Shown here: positions 34,393 through 45,478 of the stretch, piece after piece
Layout of the letters: each line of letters starts with the position of its first letter
How positions within the stretch are numbered: the first letter of the stretch is position 1
Assembly (NCBI GenBank): GCA_907163375.1
Contig: CAJQUW010009236.1
Location: forward strand, 1,345,085 to 1,409,084
Source of the DNA: Prostheceraeus crozeri
Lineage: Eukaryota; Platyhelminthes; Polycladida; Euryleptidae
Direction of reading: 5' to 3'
DNA: 64,000 nt
The notes under the pieces: generated by a model
Seen by the model: the letters and a program-made list of their open reading frames with translations, nothing else
Told to the model about the DNA's origin: nothing
Database searches by the model: none
Position numbers and translations under genes: made by a program

Positions 34393-35119
34393 ATGGAATA
34401 CTTGCCAGTTCTTCTGATGCAGAAATAACATGTAAAATAATTATACATTAGCATTGAGGGAAGGATTGAATTTTGACCTGAATATCGTCTCTCTCCTTTC
34501 CCCCTCAGCTTAACATGCATTAAAAAATAATTAAAAATTAGATGTAAACACGATCGTGATATCAGTGGCTTTAGCATAATAGGAGAATATATAAGGAATA
34601 TAATTAGTTCTGCCCACCGGTTTTCTGTAAATGTCAGTTTCAATTGTTTCCTTCTATTTGCAAGCACAGACATACAAAAACAGCATGCACAGATAAACGG
34701 TAAGCGGATCCATATTTTCTTCGACCGCGTTACACAACAGATAAAAAAATGTCTTATAATTGATATTCCAGATACTAAATTGGCGCACATTTAAGCCATA
34801 CGTGTCATCATTGCTGTACCTGATATCTGGTGTTAAAACTTATCTTCAAAAGTAAGGTCATTGTTCGATAATATTATGTCGACTGAGCTCAAAATAAAGT
34901 CATTTCTGAGACGACTTTCAACTTAATCTCATTGCCTTTCAAGCCAAAACTCGATGACTTCGACCCGTGGGACATGAGATGTCAAAATCAAATGTCAAGA
35001 ATATTTCATCACATGTACATGTATATATATAGCATGCATATGCCACATCCTCTATGGATTTTCATTGATTTGAAGCGTTAATTCAGTATACAGACTTAGA
35101 AGATGCTTTGACTAGTCAT

Positions 35120-35472
35120 AGTATACTAGTTTTTCAGTTGGAAAGAGTCAAGTATTTAGAGACATTAATTATTATTTTTCTATTCAAAATGTAGAACAAA
35201 TAAAAAATTTCGATTGGCATTCGCAATCATCTTCAGGTACAAAATATTAGGTTCGGCAGAAGTCTAAAATACAAGGAATTTCAAAATTATTAAAACGTAA
35301 ACATCATTTTGAAATTTCTTGTATCTCAAACTTCTACTAACCATAATCTTTTGTACCTGAAGATGATCGTTGTATGGCAATCGAAAAATTTTGTACATTC
35401 TGAAAAGAAAAATAACGTTTAATATCTCTAAAAACCTGACTCTTCCCAACTCAAAAACTAGCATCAGTATAC
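35120..35472. repeat. Foldback element with ~165-bp imperfect arms and hammerhead-like cores
   Basis: Left arm ~35127-35293 and right arm ~35300-35465 are inverted copies with scattered mismatches. AGTATAC stands outside each end (35120-35126 and 35466-35472), a possible 7-bp target duplication. Each arm contains, 5' to 3' on its own strand, GTACCTGAAGATGAT, a short stem (GATTG...CAATC in the left arm; the right arm has a mismatch) and CGAAA, the layout of the hammerhead-related motif in Penelope-like termini. It may be two Penelope ends in inverted order. No ORF. Confidence 0.65.
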
Positions 35473-36366
35473 AGAGCTTGTGTTAACCGTTTAAAGTACA
35501 GATCTTTATTTCGCAATTGATTTATATCTTCTTTTGATCAATAGTTGTTTTAGAGTCCCATTACGACTTAGTGTTTTATATTTGAGACGAAAATTATAGG
35601 AACATGTTTTTTGAAGGTGGTACATTTTTATACCATTGTGCCCTAGAGGAAATTTTACTATTACTTTTGAAAATGTTTAATTTCTTCAATGACTTCTTAA
35701 ATTTAGATAGTGGATGCACAATTTTCATGAATCAGCCTATGCAAAATAAAAATCTAAGATAATAAACCTACATGAAATAAAAACTTCACCACATAGGGCT
35801 TCTATGCACTTTATGTATTAAGAACATAAAACATATGGAATAGGCCTACACCCATTTTTGTGAATTCAAAATCAAATAATTCACAATAAATTTTTAAATG
35901 TCCCTGTTGATGGCAATGGGAGAATCAGTTCCTTTGAGATTCAGACAAAAAACAGTATGTTTTTACTTTCCTTCTTCTTTATTTTGTAGTTTGTGACCAT
36001 TGTAGCCACGTGTAATTCAATTAGTTCCGCTGACTTTCATAATGTCCTCTTTAATAAAATGAGAGATTTCTTTCTGTCTTGATTATAGTTCAGCTTGTGG
36101 AAAATCAGCAATAATTCATTCCAGTCCAGAACCCTTCAGAAATATCTCGTATATACGTAGGCCTATACGCAATTCAACACAAGCATGTCGGATCGAATTA
36201 TATCAATTGATAGCATATAAGCTAAAGAAGAATTAGGCCAAAGTTAAGTTTTGGAATTCCAAGAATTAGAAAAATCCACTTTCACATCACATTTATCATG
36301 CCTATACTTTCAATTGGAGAGATCTCAGTGATTGTTTTATCTTATCACGCATCAATATCTCATTTT

Positions 36367-36555
36367 TTGTAAATTTTTGTTGGGAAACCAAGTAGACAAG
36401 ATGGCAATACTTTTCTATACTTTATTATTTTCGGCCTCCTCTCAGGCCATCATCAGAAGATCTTTTGATGATGGCCTATGAGGAAACCGAAATTGATAAA
36501 GTATAAAAAAAGATTGTCATCTTGTCCACTTGGTTTTCCAACAAAAACTTTTAAC
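36367..36555. repeat. Foldback element with ~90-bp arms and a hammerhead-like core
   Basis: The arms TTTTGTTGGGAAACCAAGTA... and its inverted partner fold around AAGATCTT at ~36457-36464. On the minus strand the left arm reads CTGATGATGGCCTGAGAGG followed by AGGCCGAAA: the conserved CUGAUGA box, a GGCCU/AGGCC stem and the GAAA box of a hammerhead ribozyme, with one extra base before the stem. The other arm has the same order with changes. A matching cleavage site and stem I are not evident, so it is a ribozyme-like fossil at best. Confidence 0.6.
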
Positions 36556-36913
36556 AAAATAATTAATCAAAGCCTCACTGCATTCTGCACTGTATCTGCA
36601 TTGATGAAGTCTGTATCATTGTCATCGACATGCACTGACCTACATTTATCAAAATACTTGTGGAAACATCCCTGATATCGAAGTTTGAGTGACTGTGTTA
36701 TTACGATTCTGGCCATCATTTGGTATCAGTTTTAAGAAGCATGGGACTCAATGGCATAAAACCTATTTCGAAAAAGGAAGTACATAAATGTCTTATCTCC
36801 CAAAATCTGCTTACCTGTTGCCCACATTCACTATGTCCTATTGCTAGCATTGCTATAGCAGAAGCACTCATTCGTTTCATAATAGCATAAGAATTTCTTA
36901 TTCAATAGAATGT

Positions 36914-37320
36914 CCCCTAAGGCTTAATGGTATCAATTTGTACCATCTACATTATGCACTACTATTTCGTGTGAGATCTTAGATTTTTCGCAACAAATGT
37001 GACATACTGTATTCATACAGGTCACATTCTTTAAAAAAAAATTAGTAGCATAAGTGCAATATGACACGTCATTTATCGCCGCTTACCAAAAGTACGTCAT
37101 GAAATATGCTGATAATAAAAATGCGCTCATTTTAGCGACTGTAATCAAATCAAATCGATAGATTTTTTAAAGCAAACCTGTTGAGATGTCAGTCTGGCTC
37201 TTTTTAGTCCCAATAAGGCACAAAGACTAAAAGTAGTTCGACTACATGTAGTATTTCAGTGCCATTGAAATGTAAACAGTTGCTAGTATGAAAATATACC
37301 ATGAAACCCTAAAGGGTTAA
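36914..37320. mobile_element. Possible piggyBac-type MITE
   Basis: The right end reads, in reverse complement, TTAA then CCCTTTAGGGTTTCATGGTA. The left end reads CCCCTAAGGCTTAATGGTAT, similar over about 21 bp. TTAA is preserved only on the right (37317-37320). No transposase. The TTAA target and CCCTTT start suggest piggyBac; the family call is inference. Confidence 0.42.
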
Positions 37321-40300
37321 GAGTTGCACGCATTTTCTTCACTGCTAACAGCAAAGAAAATCGCTAATTTTACAAATACTTTCATTCATCCCTGCAACAT
37401 TGCAGGGAAAATTTCTTGGCCATCTGCGTCCAATTTCTGCGTCCATAATCGCTCCGACCTCAAGTGCAGTACACATTTAACAACTCTGTTCCATAATTGG
37501 CTGTGTTGTACAGAAGAAGCAGTAATCTCCCAAATTAGGACCCTCAGATTACGTCGAACTTTGGAAGTTATCTTTTCATTGCCTGAACTTGCACTGATTT
37601 ACCTGGAAGTATTTCCGCATTTATATTACATGTGTTTGACGTGTTTTCTTTGAACACTGGTATTGTTAACTTTTATCAACAACAACCTGATATTTCTGTT
37701 TGTATCTATTTGATGAATATGCATGTAATTCAGTATTTTGCGGGTTGAGCCATTTCATGCACATCAGGTAAAACACAATTTACAAGATGATATTAATCAC
37801 GTCTAAACAGGTTCACCAGACCAATTTGTTGAATCAAAAAACATGTATATGTGAGATAGGGTGCGTACGTTATCATGATTCTTTTTGAAAATTGAACTGT
37901 GAATTTATTTGTGTGAATGTCACCTTTGATGATATCAATAATGGCAATCGCGTTGATTTGTCATCAAGACCTAGGGAAAACTTAGGCTTAGTCCGTAGCG
38001 GACTTAATCGTAGAATTACAAATTTGTGTCGTTATTCCATCATAAATTCCGAGACGGGTGAAACGCTAACTCACCTCACAACTTTTCTTGCCTTTACTCA
38101 TTAATGCAAGTGTCATAACAAGTTCGTCGGAGAATCTTGCTTTGTGAATTTTCAAAAATCAAGACGAAAAAGAATTTCCTCTCGTACAAGACAACAAATT
38201 GGTTATAACTTAAGACCTAAAGCTCACCATGTGTGCAGCCGGCCATTATGATGATGTCATTCATATTACTTCAAAATGTTCACATACAATATCCATCCAT
38301 CCATTTCCAATTTTTTGTGCATGCTTGTAGACATGACTTTAACAAATATCTCATAGTTGCATAAGAATAGTATCTAAGATGTCTCTTCCATATGTATAGA
38401 ACGTTCTGCTGGTCGGAAGAACCTTAGACGCTATTGAATACGCTTCTCCGAAAATACTTGACCAAATTGTTGCATCTTCCTTATCAGGATTAATACAATG
38501 TCTTTATTTTATTTAAAAATGAACTTTTGTTGAATATAGTAGGCCTAAGTTTAAAAGTAGCAAGTTCTGAATAAAACGGAAAAGTTGTAATTTCTCAGTA
38601 CGAGCGAAACTGAACTGTCTTAATTACGATAAGTTTTGTGCACTTGCAAACAGAGTTCACCTGCCTTCTTCTGCTTTCCATATGTACTTTCTACCGACGA
38701 ATTTTGCTATCTGTGATTTTGATCTATCCACTAATTAACCCTGATTACAATATACATCTTCAAGAAAAGCATTACAGTAAAACGAGCTAGAACTATGTAA
38801 ATGGCATTTACTGTCAGACGAATACGAATAATTTTAATGACTTGTCTTTCAAAGATCGATAAAATTTTCTTCATTTAAGAAAAGTATTCGCATTATCGTC
38901 AAGTTTCAAATGATGCTAAGAAAAGTCTACAGTAAACGTAGGCGTCATGTAGCTCATCACTTTCTGACAAAGAAAATCATGTTTTCACAACAGTGTTTGC
39001 CGAGAATTCAAAATCAAAATGTCAAGGAAGAAAAGAAACACATCTTTTATCGTGTATCTGACATGATATTTCACTCGATTTTGGAAAGTTTCTGCTGAGG
39101 CGCAAAATTAAAGACTAAATTCTTTAATCAACATGTCACCTTGTCATATAAGTCATTCAGACAATATCACACATTTGAGACCTTGAGTTTGCTGTTGGAT
39201 TAAATCAAAAGTAGCGCAGCGCCATCGGATGAAATGACCTTTCAAATGTCAGAATATTAAAGTAGATAAGATTGATAAATCGAAATTGATTGGATTCAAA
39301 AGTTGCAAAAATGCGTACCCCTGGAGATCGACTTTCAGTAGGAAGTGTTCCTGTAACAAATCATGTTGAATTGTCTGAAACATGATCAATAATTTCCTTA
39401 CATCTTACAACATTGACCAAGGCATATCGAAAATATGCTTATTGCCATGAGCAATAGATGGCCAACAGATCAACGGGACATTTCTAAGACAGATTCATCA
39501 AATGAATTCATATTGCTGAATAAACAGCATGCAAGTTGCAGAGAGCATCGAATTACGAGTAAAAAGTGAAAGTGCTAAGGTAATTATGTCCACCTGTTAA
39601 TCACAGGATGCCGCCAATACTTTGAATTATGTATATCGTCTGTAGCTATAGTTATTCAGAACAACATAGAATTGCAGTGCGGAAACATAGTAATAAAGGG
39701 GCAACTTACTAACTTTGATGTTTCAATGAAGAGCTAAGGATAGGAGTGATGAAATGGCAGATTGCTTTGTCCGAGTGGACTACTTCCATCCCGAAGCGTT
39801 GCATTGTTTACGACTGCAAAAAATATCTACTACCAACCATAGACAGCACTTGGAAATCAACTGCAATACTGTGTTGTAGGAGTCCATGGACTATTTTTCT
39901 TGCTGCGGTGATAGATAGGTTTGAGCTCGTGCGATGACAAGCACTAGTTCTAAGCAATCTATGATTGCATCACTCCGAATCTTGCCGTAGTACTTCATTA
40001 CACTGTACAGTGAGCATTGCAAAACGACAACTCGTTAACAATGGAAACCAACGCACCAGTGTCTCTGTATAGCCTCGTTGAGCTTTAGCAGCCTTTTCCC
40101 TCTCGATTGCTATGACAGTATAGCAATGTTTATACGATGTCTATAGGACATTGAAAATGTAGAAAGAGCGAAGCGAGCCTGATGAAAGTGGTTGATTCTC
40201 GCATAGAACTCAGGCCAGACCGATTCACTATATTTGCTTTTTTCAAATACAGAAGATTATCATCACTACAAATAGAAATTCCATTCATGTCATCTACTGA

Positions 40301-40373
40301 TGTCAAATGACAAAAATAAGGAAGTATCAGTTAAGTAGGTAGTTGGTTTATAAAAGTTGATAATTATTTTGGA
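37321..40373. other. Non-coding intronic stretch, nothing recognised
   Basis: A 109-codon ORF at 37324-37653 and smaller ones have no recognisable domain. Confidence 0.5.
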
Positions 40374-41226
40374 TTAACTCCTTCACTGCCCACGACTTTT
40401 CGATAGCGGCTTTTCATATTGCGGTCCATTTTTCGCACATTTTTCCTGATAAGTGCATCGACTTTCTTTCAGTCTATTCAAATTTGCTTTTTAGAAATGG
40501 TAACCATTCATAATTATATACAACATTCTTTGACAAAAGTGTCAACGTGATTGATAATTTATGTAATTGATTTAAATGATTTTTCAATAAATTCATCAAA
40601 TTGTTGCAACTAAGTCAGAAGTTTCCATTAATTACTGATATATTTGTGACAAACAATTCGGGAACATTCTATGCAGTGCAACACAATTCAAGTCATATCA
40701 TGTCACAAAGGTATTAATACAGAGAAACTTCAGGCTTTTAAATAATACCTGTCAACAACGGTTGTCCAGAGAAAAATATTAATCCACCATCTGCAGCGGT
40801 TTTTCGTGAATACGAACGAACAGGTTGCTTAATGTTGTCAAAATATTGATCAGCATATAGATTCGCTTGTTCCACTATAGTCTCCAATAACTCATCCGGA
40901 GCGTATAATTGAAAATGCTTCAAGGCACTCCTTTCATCATTCATAACTGCCGCTCCGCCTGGACCAGGATTGGCAACCGAACATGGCTGGATATTCGGAA
41001 CACGACTTGCGGACCCCAAGCCAATTTGTGACGTGTGGAATTACGAGTAATTAGATCAGGCATCTCCTTCAGACTGATTATATTGAACCATGCCTCGATA
41101 ATACACACCAGAAGAGCCACTCGAATGCTGGTTGAGCTATTTTCATTGTCAGAATTAACAACGCCTTTGAACATGTCATTTTTGCTGTCAGAATTTCCGA
41201 TCATCTCAGCCATTGAATCGACTTAA
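40374..41226 (-). mobile_element. piggyBac-like deletion derivative
   Basis: On the minus strand, a start at 41213 gives MAEMIGNSDSKNDMFKGVVN with an acidic run, and the neighbouring frame (41019-40738) reads SALKHFQLYAPDELLETIVE, then QANLYADQYF and GLIFFSGQPLLTGII. The latter matches the start of the piggyBac transposase domain ('..FF.LF..DELL..IVEQTN.YA', 'LKAFLGLLLLTGI'). Coding similarity then ends. At the far side TTAA plus CTCCTTCACTGCC (40374-40390) looks like a piggyBac terminus. The catalytic DDD region is missing, and the two coding pieces are out of frame. Confidence 0.6.
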
Positions 41227-43776
41227 TATGCACGCAATCTACTTCGTCTGGACGATACCATGTTCTGACTCAACCAGCACAACCAACTTCTGCACAAATA
41301 AGTAGCTTCACACCGACATAGATTATCATGGCGAATTATGTGAATCAATTTTACCGATGAGAATTTTTTACATCGCAAAAAGGAAATATTTGAAATCCGA
41401 GATCTCCGACCTTGGCTGCCGATTGAGCACGTGGATATCGAAAGAGTTGGTACATTTGGCTTAAAGTATGTAGTGATGACTTGTATACTTTTGTCGCTAA
41501 ATGATATGAATTCTCTGTATTTTCTGTTGTCATCAAAAATGCATTCATAATTAAAATATTCACTACAAGTGACTGATCTACTGTATTGCAGGGAAGATTG
41601 CTGTGCATAAATAGAGCTACAACAAAAATTTATCTGATTGGTGCACCGTGTATCAGATTGAGCAAAATTGAAATAATAAGGAATCACATGCTAGTTTGCT
41701 AGTTGCAGTAATGCCATATAGCTTTTGAAGGTAAATGGAGGTTTCACAATAATTTTTAATGACAGTATTTGCAAGCATCAACACTAATATTTTTTGCCTT
41801 TTGCGAAAAACGCCTCAAAATAGTTATCAAATTTGTAATTGCACGTTTTGGAAGTCTCGGTCACGTACAAAAATTTTGTACGTGATCAAAACTTCCGAAA
41901 CGTCGTGCATATATGGGAGAATGCTCACCAAGTAGATTGCGAAGATGGTCTGTGAAATACAAATTATCTTCGTATCCTTATTTTATTAAGAGTGCAGTTT
42001 CACTGCTTGCTTAACAAAAGTGGCGCGATGTTCCTCGATGAGCACTCGTTAGCAGCCTTCGTTTGAAGAACTAAGTCCAATGCAATCTCTTTCCAAAAAT
42101 GTCTCGGCTTCATGTTAATTTTCATGGAACATTTTTCCAGTTTAAACAATCATATAAGACCCATTTACTTGTAGGTGGCATGAAACTGATCTATGTACCA
42201 CGGTATTAATATGAGAAGCAAGTTCATTAAACAAGAGAATAAAGCAATCATTATATATAAATGTATTGATTCATGATCTCACTTTGAAAAATCATTAATT
42301 TGATATTTCGAAATCTTACAGCTCCAGACGTGCGCATCCACGAGAGACATAAAGGAGTGGAGGACGTGTCGTGTCCCTCTTTATGTGACTGAATATGACT
42401 GAAACAAGCTTACACGAAAGATTGAGGCCTTTCATCCAAATTTTGAGATTTCTTTCGAGATGGAAATTTTCGATTTGGAATAATATGAAAATTGTATCAT
42501 AAGTCACAGTGTTTCATGTCGATGTTAGCATGTGCTTTTCTAGCTTAGAAGTAGAGAATTCAATCACCGCCCACTTTTATATTTTCCACGCCCATAAGAT
42601 GTTCGTATATAATTTGACACTCAATCGAAGATGTAGTTTGTACTGTTTTGATAAAAATTATATTCCTTGTACTTCATATTTCACTTTTTTTGATAAGATC
42701 TGTACATTACAAATAAATCTTCAAACTATGTCTTGAAAACAATATTAAAGCAATCACATATCATAATTCAATGGAAACCTGAATTTCTAAATTGAAGACC
42801 TTCTATCAACCAAAATATGTTAGTTTTCATCGTTAGTCGTAAATCACGCAATTAAAATGATGAAATGAGTACATATATATCTACACAAGATTCTATAACA
42901 TGATGCAATAGCACCTAACACGTTTTTCAGACATTCTAAACCATCAAGCTAAAGTAATGGAATACATGGAAAGTCAATAGGCAAAAAGAATTGAAGCATT
43001 CGAACATACATTGAGATGGATTAATCGCCCTTAAAATGAAAGGTTTTGATAGACATGACTCTACTGAGTTATAAAGCGAATCTATAATCAGCTTGTTCTT
43101 CAATTTAGCAATGAAAAAGACCCATTGTTGAGTGAACGTGCCCTTTGGGGTAACATAATTCCATATTTGAGCAGAGATTTCTGTTTTCAAACAAAAGAAG
43201 GTCATTCTCGATAATTAGTTTCATGGATTGGGAATTGACGAAAAAAATGTCGCACATCCTAAAGTCAGCAATGATGAAAAGAGCGATCGTGTTCAGATTG
43301 TTTACACGTTCTTTTGATTTCATGATACGCGATATCTATTTGCAAATTTAGACAAGTGCGAGACCTGATATTTCACTTAAGTGGAAGTCACTTTTCTTGA
43401 AAGTAAATAACATTTTTCATAATATTCATTGAGAAATTTCATTTAATTTTCACACTGATTTGCGCAGAAAAAAACTAATTTTGCTCTTTGAATACTTAAA
43501 TGCAGATATTTTCCATTAGCTCACTAAATGGTTCCCATTTGTGGTATCTTGCAGCGGTTTCCATTGTGCAAATATTCATTTTGCACGGAGCAGATTTAAA
43601 ATGGTTACTTAATTATAACTGGGAGCTGAAGATTAATTACATTGTTGCTAATTGATTACTGTGATCAATTTATAAGTCCATATCAATGATTGGTTAAGCT
43701 GAACCCTAAAATTTCTATGTTTGAAACATTGACATTTCAAAATCAGTTGGAATATTTCTACGCAGTTTTTGCAAAG
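41227..43776. other. Non-coding intronic stretch with one strong hairpin
   Basis: At 41841-41909 a hairpin with ~34-nt arms is centred on TCACGTACAAAA / TTTTGTACGTGA; its right arm contains ACTTCCGAAACGTCGTG. Nothing else is recognised; a 154-codon minus-strand ORF at 41223-41687 lacks any domain signal. Confidence 0.5.
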
Positions 43777-43846
43777 TTGCATGGCAATTTGATCAATGTT
43801 TGTCTAATAGTTCTATTAGACAAACATTGATCAAATTGTCATGCAA
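43777..43846. repeat. Near-perfect 34-bp palindromic foldback
   Basis: CAATTTGATCAATGTTTGTC... is followed after two bases by its reverse complement, with a single mismatch over ~33 positions. It sits exactly at the body end of SINE copy C. Confidence 0.85.
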
Positions 43847-43947
43847 GAAATGTGTGCCTATTAGGAATCGGACTTGCAACCACCTAGGTAAGGCCTATCA
43901 AATCCCTTTGCTCTGACCAACTAAATTAGACTAATGATCTATGCTAC
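43836..43947 (-). repeat. tRNA-derived SINE, copy C (old)
   Basis: On the minus strand it has AATTTAGTTGGTCAGAGCA (A-box region), GGTTGCAAGTCCGATTCC (a degraded B box) and the body CATGACAATTTGATC, in the same order as copies A and B with many substitutions. Confidence 0.55.
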
Positions 43948-45307
43948 TTCGCTGATTGAATCGTGATTTGACATGCTGTTAACATTTATTTTCTAACGTA
44001 TTACAAGGAATACATCACTTTATAATATACTTTTTATATTATTATCACTTTCACTACCGTCTGCTTCCCATGACTATACATTGTCTCTTCATTGCAAATT
44101 GTGTGTGGCATGTACATGATTGTAAAAATGATTTCCATTTTCCAAGAATATATACAATTATTATTATTATATCTACTAACATCATTACGAACTGATTACA
44201 TGCTGGATATTTAAGGATTTAAGGGTTATTGAGCGTCACTATTTCATTGTGTAACTTCCAATTCATGGGTTAATTATCTGTAATGATAGAAATGATAGAA
44301 ATCTATTGGTCAATCATTAGACTTGAATAAATTAAGTACCAACCTGCCTGAAATCAAGCACTGACCTGGCTTACACTCGTCAGCGACTGATGCTAGTAAT
44401 CATAGAGTTTACAGAGTACTAGTCCTCCTGAGCCTAGAATAGAAAGATTTTGTAGGACTTTAAAATTATAAGCACAAACTTGGCTGTGCTTCTTCCTGCA
44501 AGGACTAGTCAGTGCCCATGTGAATGGTCACTTTGTAATCTTTATGATTATCTGTTGGCTCTCTCATTTTCTGTTCTATACAAAATATGTCTTTGAAATT
44601 TACAAAAGTCAAAGCACACCATTCACAATTTATTGAATGACATGAGATAATTGCAACTAATTGATTGTTTTCTGAAACAACTAAAATTAACTATTATCTC
44701 AGTAAATTAGTTTGAAATGCATTTTTATCAACTCCAGATTTCAATGTCACATAAAAAGGCCGTCAAACTGGACAAATTAGCAATTGTAAGCAGTTTGTCA
44801 TACCATTGATCACCAAAACCGCAACTGTAAAAATTTGCTATTGTACCAGAATTCCTTGATCATATAAAATCGAGTTTTAGAGTTTACCGAGTAATAGCCG
44901 CAGTTAGCAGAGGCCATTCATAACCTACAGATTGCAGGTATTCATGATATCAAATTCAGATGACAGCGGCTTTTATTGTTCCATTCATAATTTGCTCATA
45001 TAATGCGAATAGGCCATGATGTGCCTCGTCCTCTTAATCACCAGGAATAGCTTGACAACACCATTAAATAAATCGGAACTATGCAAAATCAACGTAAGTG
45101 CTTTCAAAGTTAGTGATTCATATAAAGGTGGTTGTAGAACTAGGTGTCATGATTTTCTGGCTAATGGGCCAGAAATGACAGGCGCGGCTAATGACTGATA
45201 GATTGCAATAATTACAAAAGTCGGTGTGAAAGTTGTACTGCTGATATATTGAAGAGCATCATGATTCCTGGTTTACAAAATGTCATGACAGAAATTTTGC
45301 TTTCCAG

Positions 45308-45478
45308 GTGCCATTTTCGAATCAAATAGCGAGGCTCAGGAAATTGCCTTCAAAAAATCGATTCAAGTAGCCAATCAGGTGCTTGAGGAACATCAATACG
45401 GGCATTATCAGAATATGAAGCTTGTTCCATCAATTGCAAATATTGACGTAGGTGACAGCTTTGCTGCAAACAAAGAAG
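45308..45478 (+). CDS. Ionotropic glutamate receptor, second coding exon (amino-terminal domain)
   Basis: 171 bp between TGCTTTCCAG and GTAAGC. The phase fits the first exon (1+2 bases make Gly), and the exon ends again after one base. It encodes GAIFESNSEAQEIAFKKSIQ, then VANQVLEEHQYGHYQNMK and LVPSIANIDVGDSFAANKE. This follows the start of the LIVBP-like amino-terminal domain of kainate/AMPA/delta-type receptors: 'G.IF......E.AF..AV...N', then '......D..DSF.A...(A)C'. The subfamily cannot be decided from 57 residues. Later exons were not found in the window. The exon is intact, with no stop or frameshift. Confidence 0.8.

Larger units (their letters stand above)
26345..45307 (+). other. First coding intron of the receptor gene (~19 kb)
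   Basis: The intron spans from donor GTAAGT to acceptor TTTCCAG. It holds the Harbinger relic, LINE and Penelope fragments, foldback elements, SINEs and piggyBac derivatives listed below, plus long stretches where nothing is recognised (26345-27940, 31457-33239, 37321-40373, 41227-43776 and 43950-45307). No additional receptor exon was seen inside, though a short one could be missed. Confidence 0.65.

Noticed and set aside
34338-34790. 150-codon minus-strand ORF.
   Set aside because: It runs into the SINE B-box region, has no domain and an amino-acid mix typical of random AT-rich DNA.
36430-36462. A complete, active hammerhead ribozyme.
   Set aside because: The core boxes and stem II are present, but there is an extra base after the CUGAUGA box and no matching cleavage site or stem I was found.
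37324-37653. 109-codon plus-strand ORF as a gene.
   Set aside because: No recognisable domain or splice context; it adjoins a piggyBac-like end and looks accidental.
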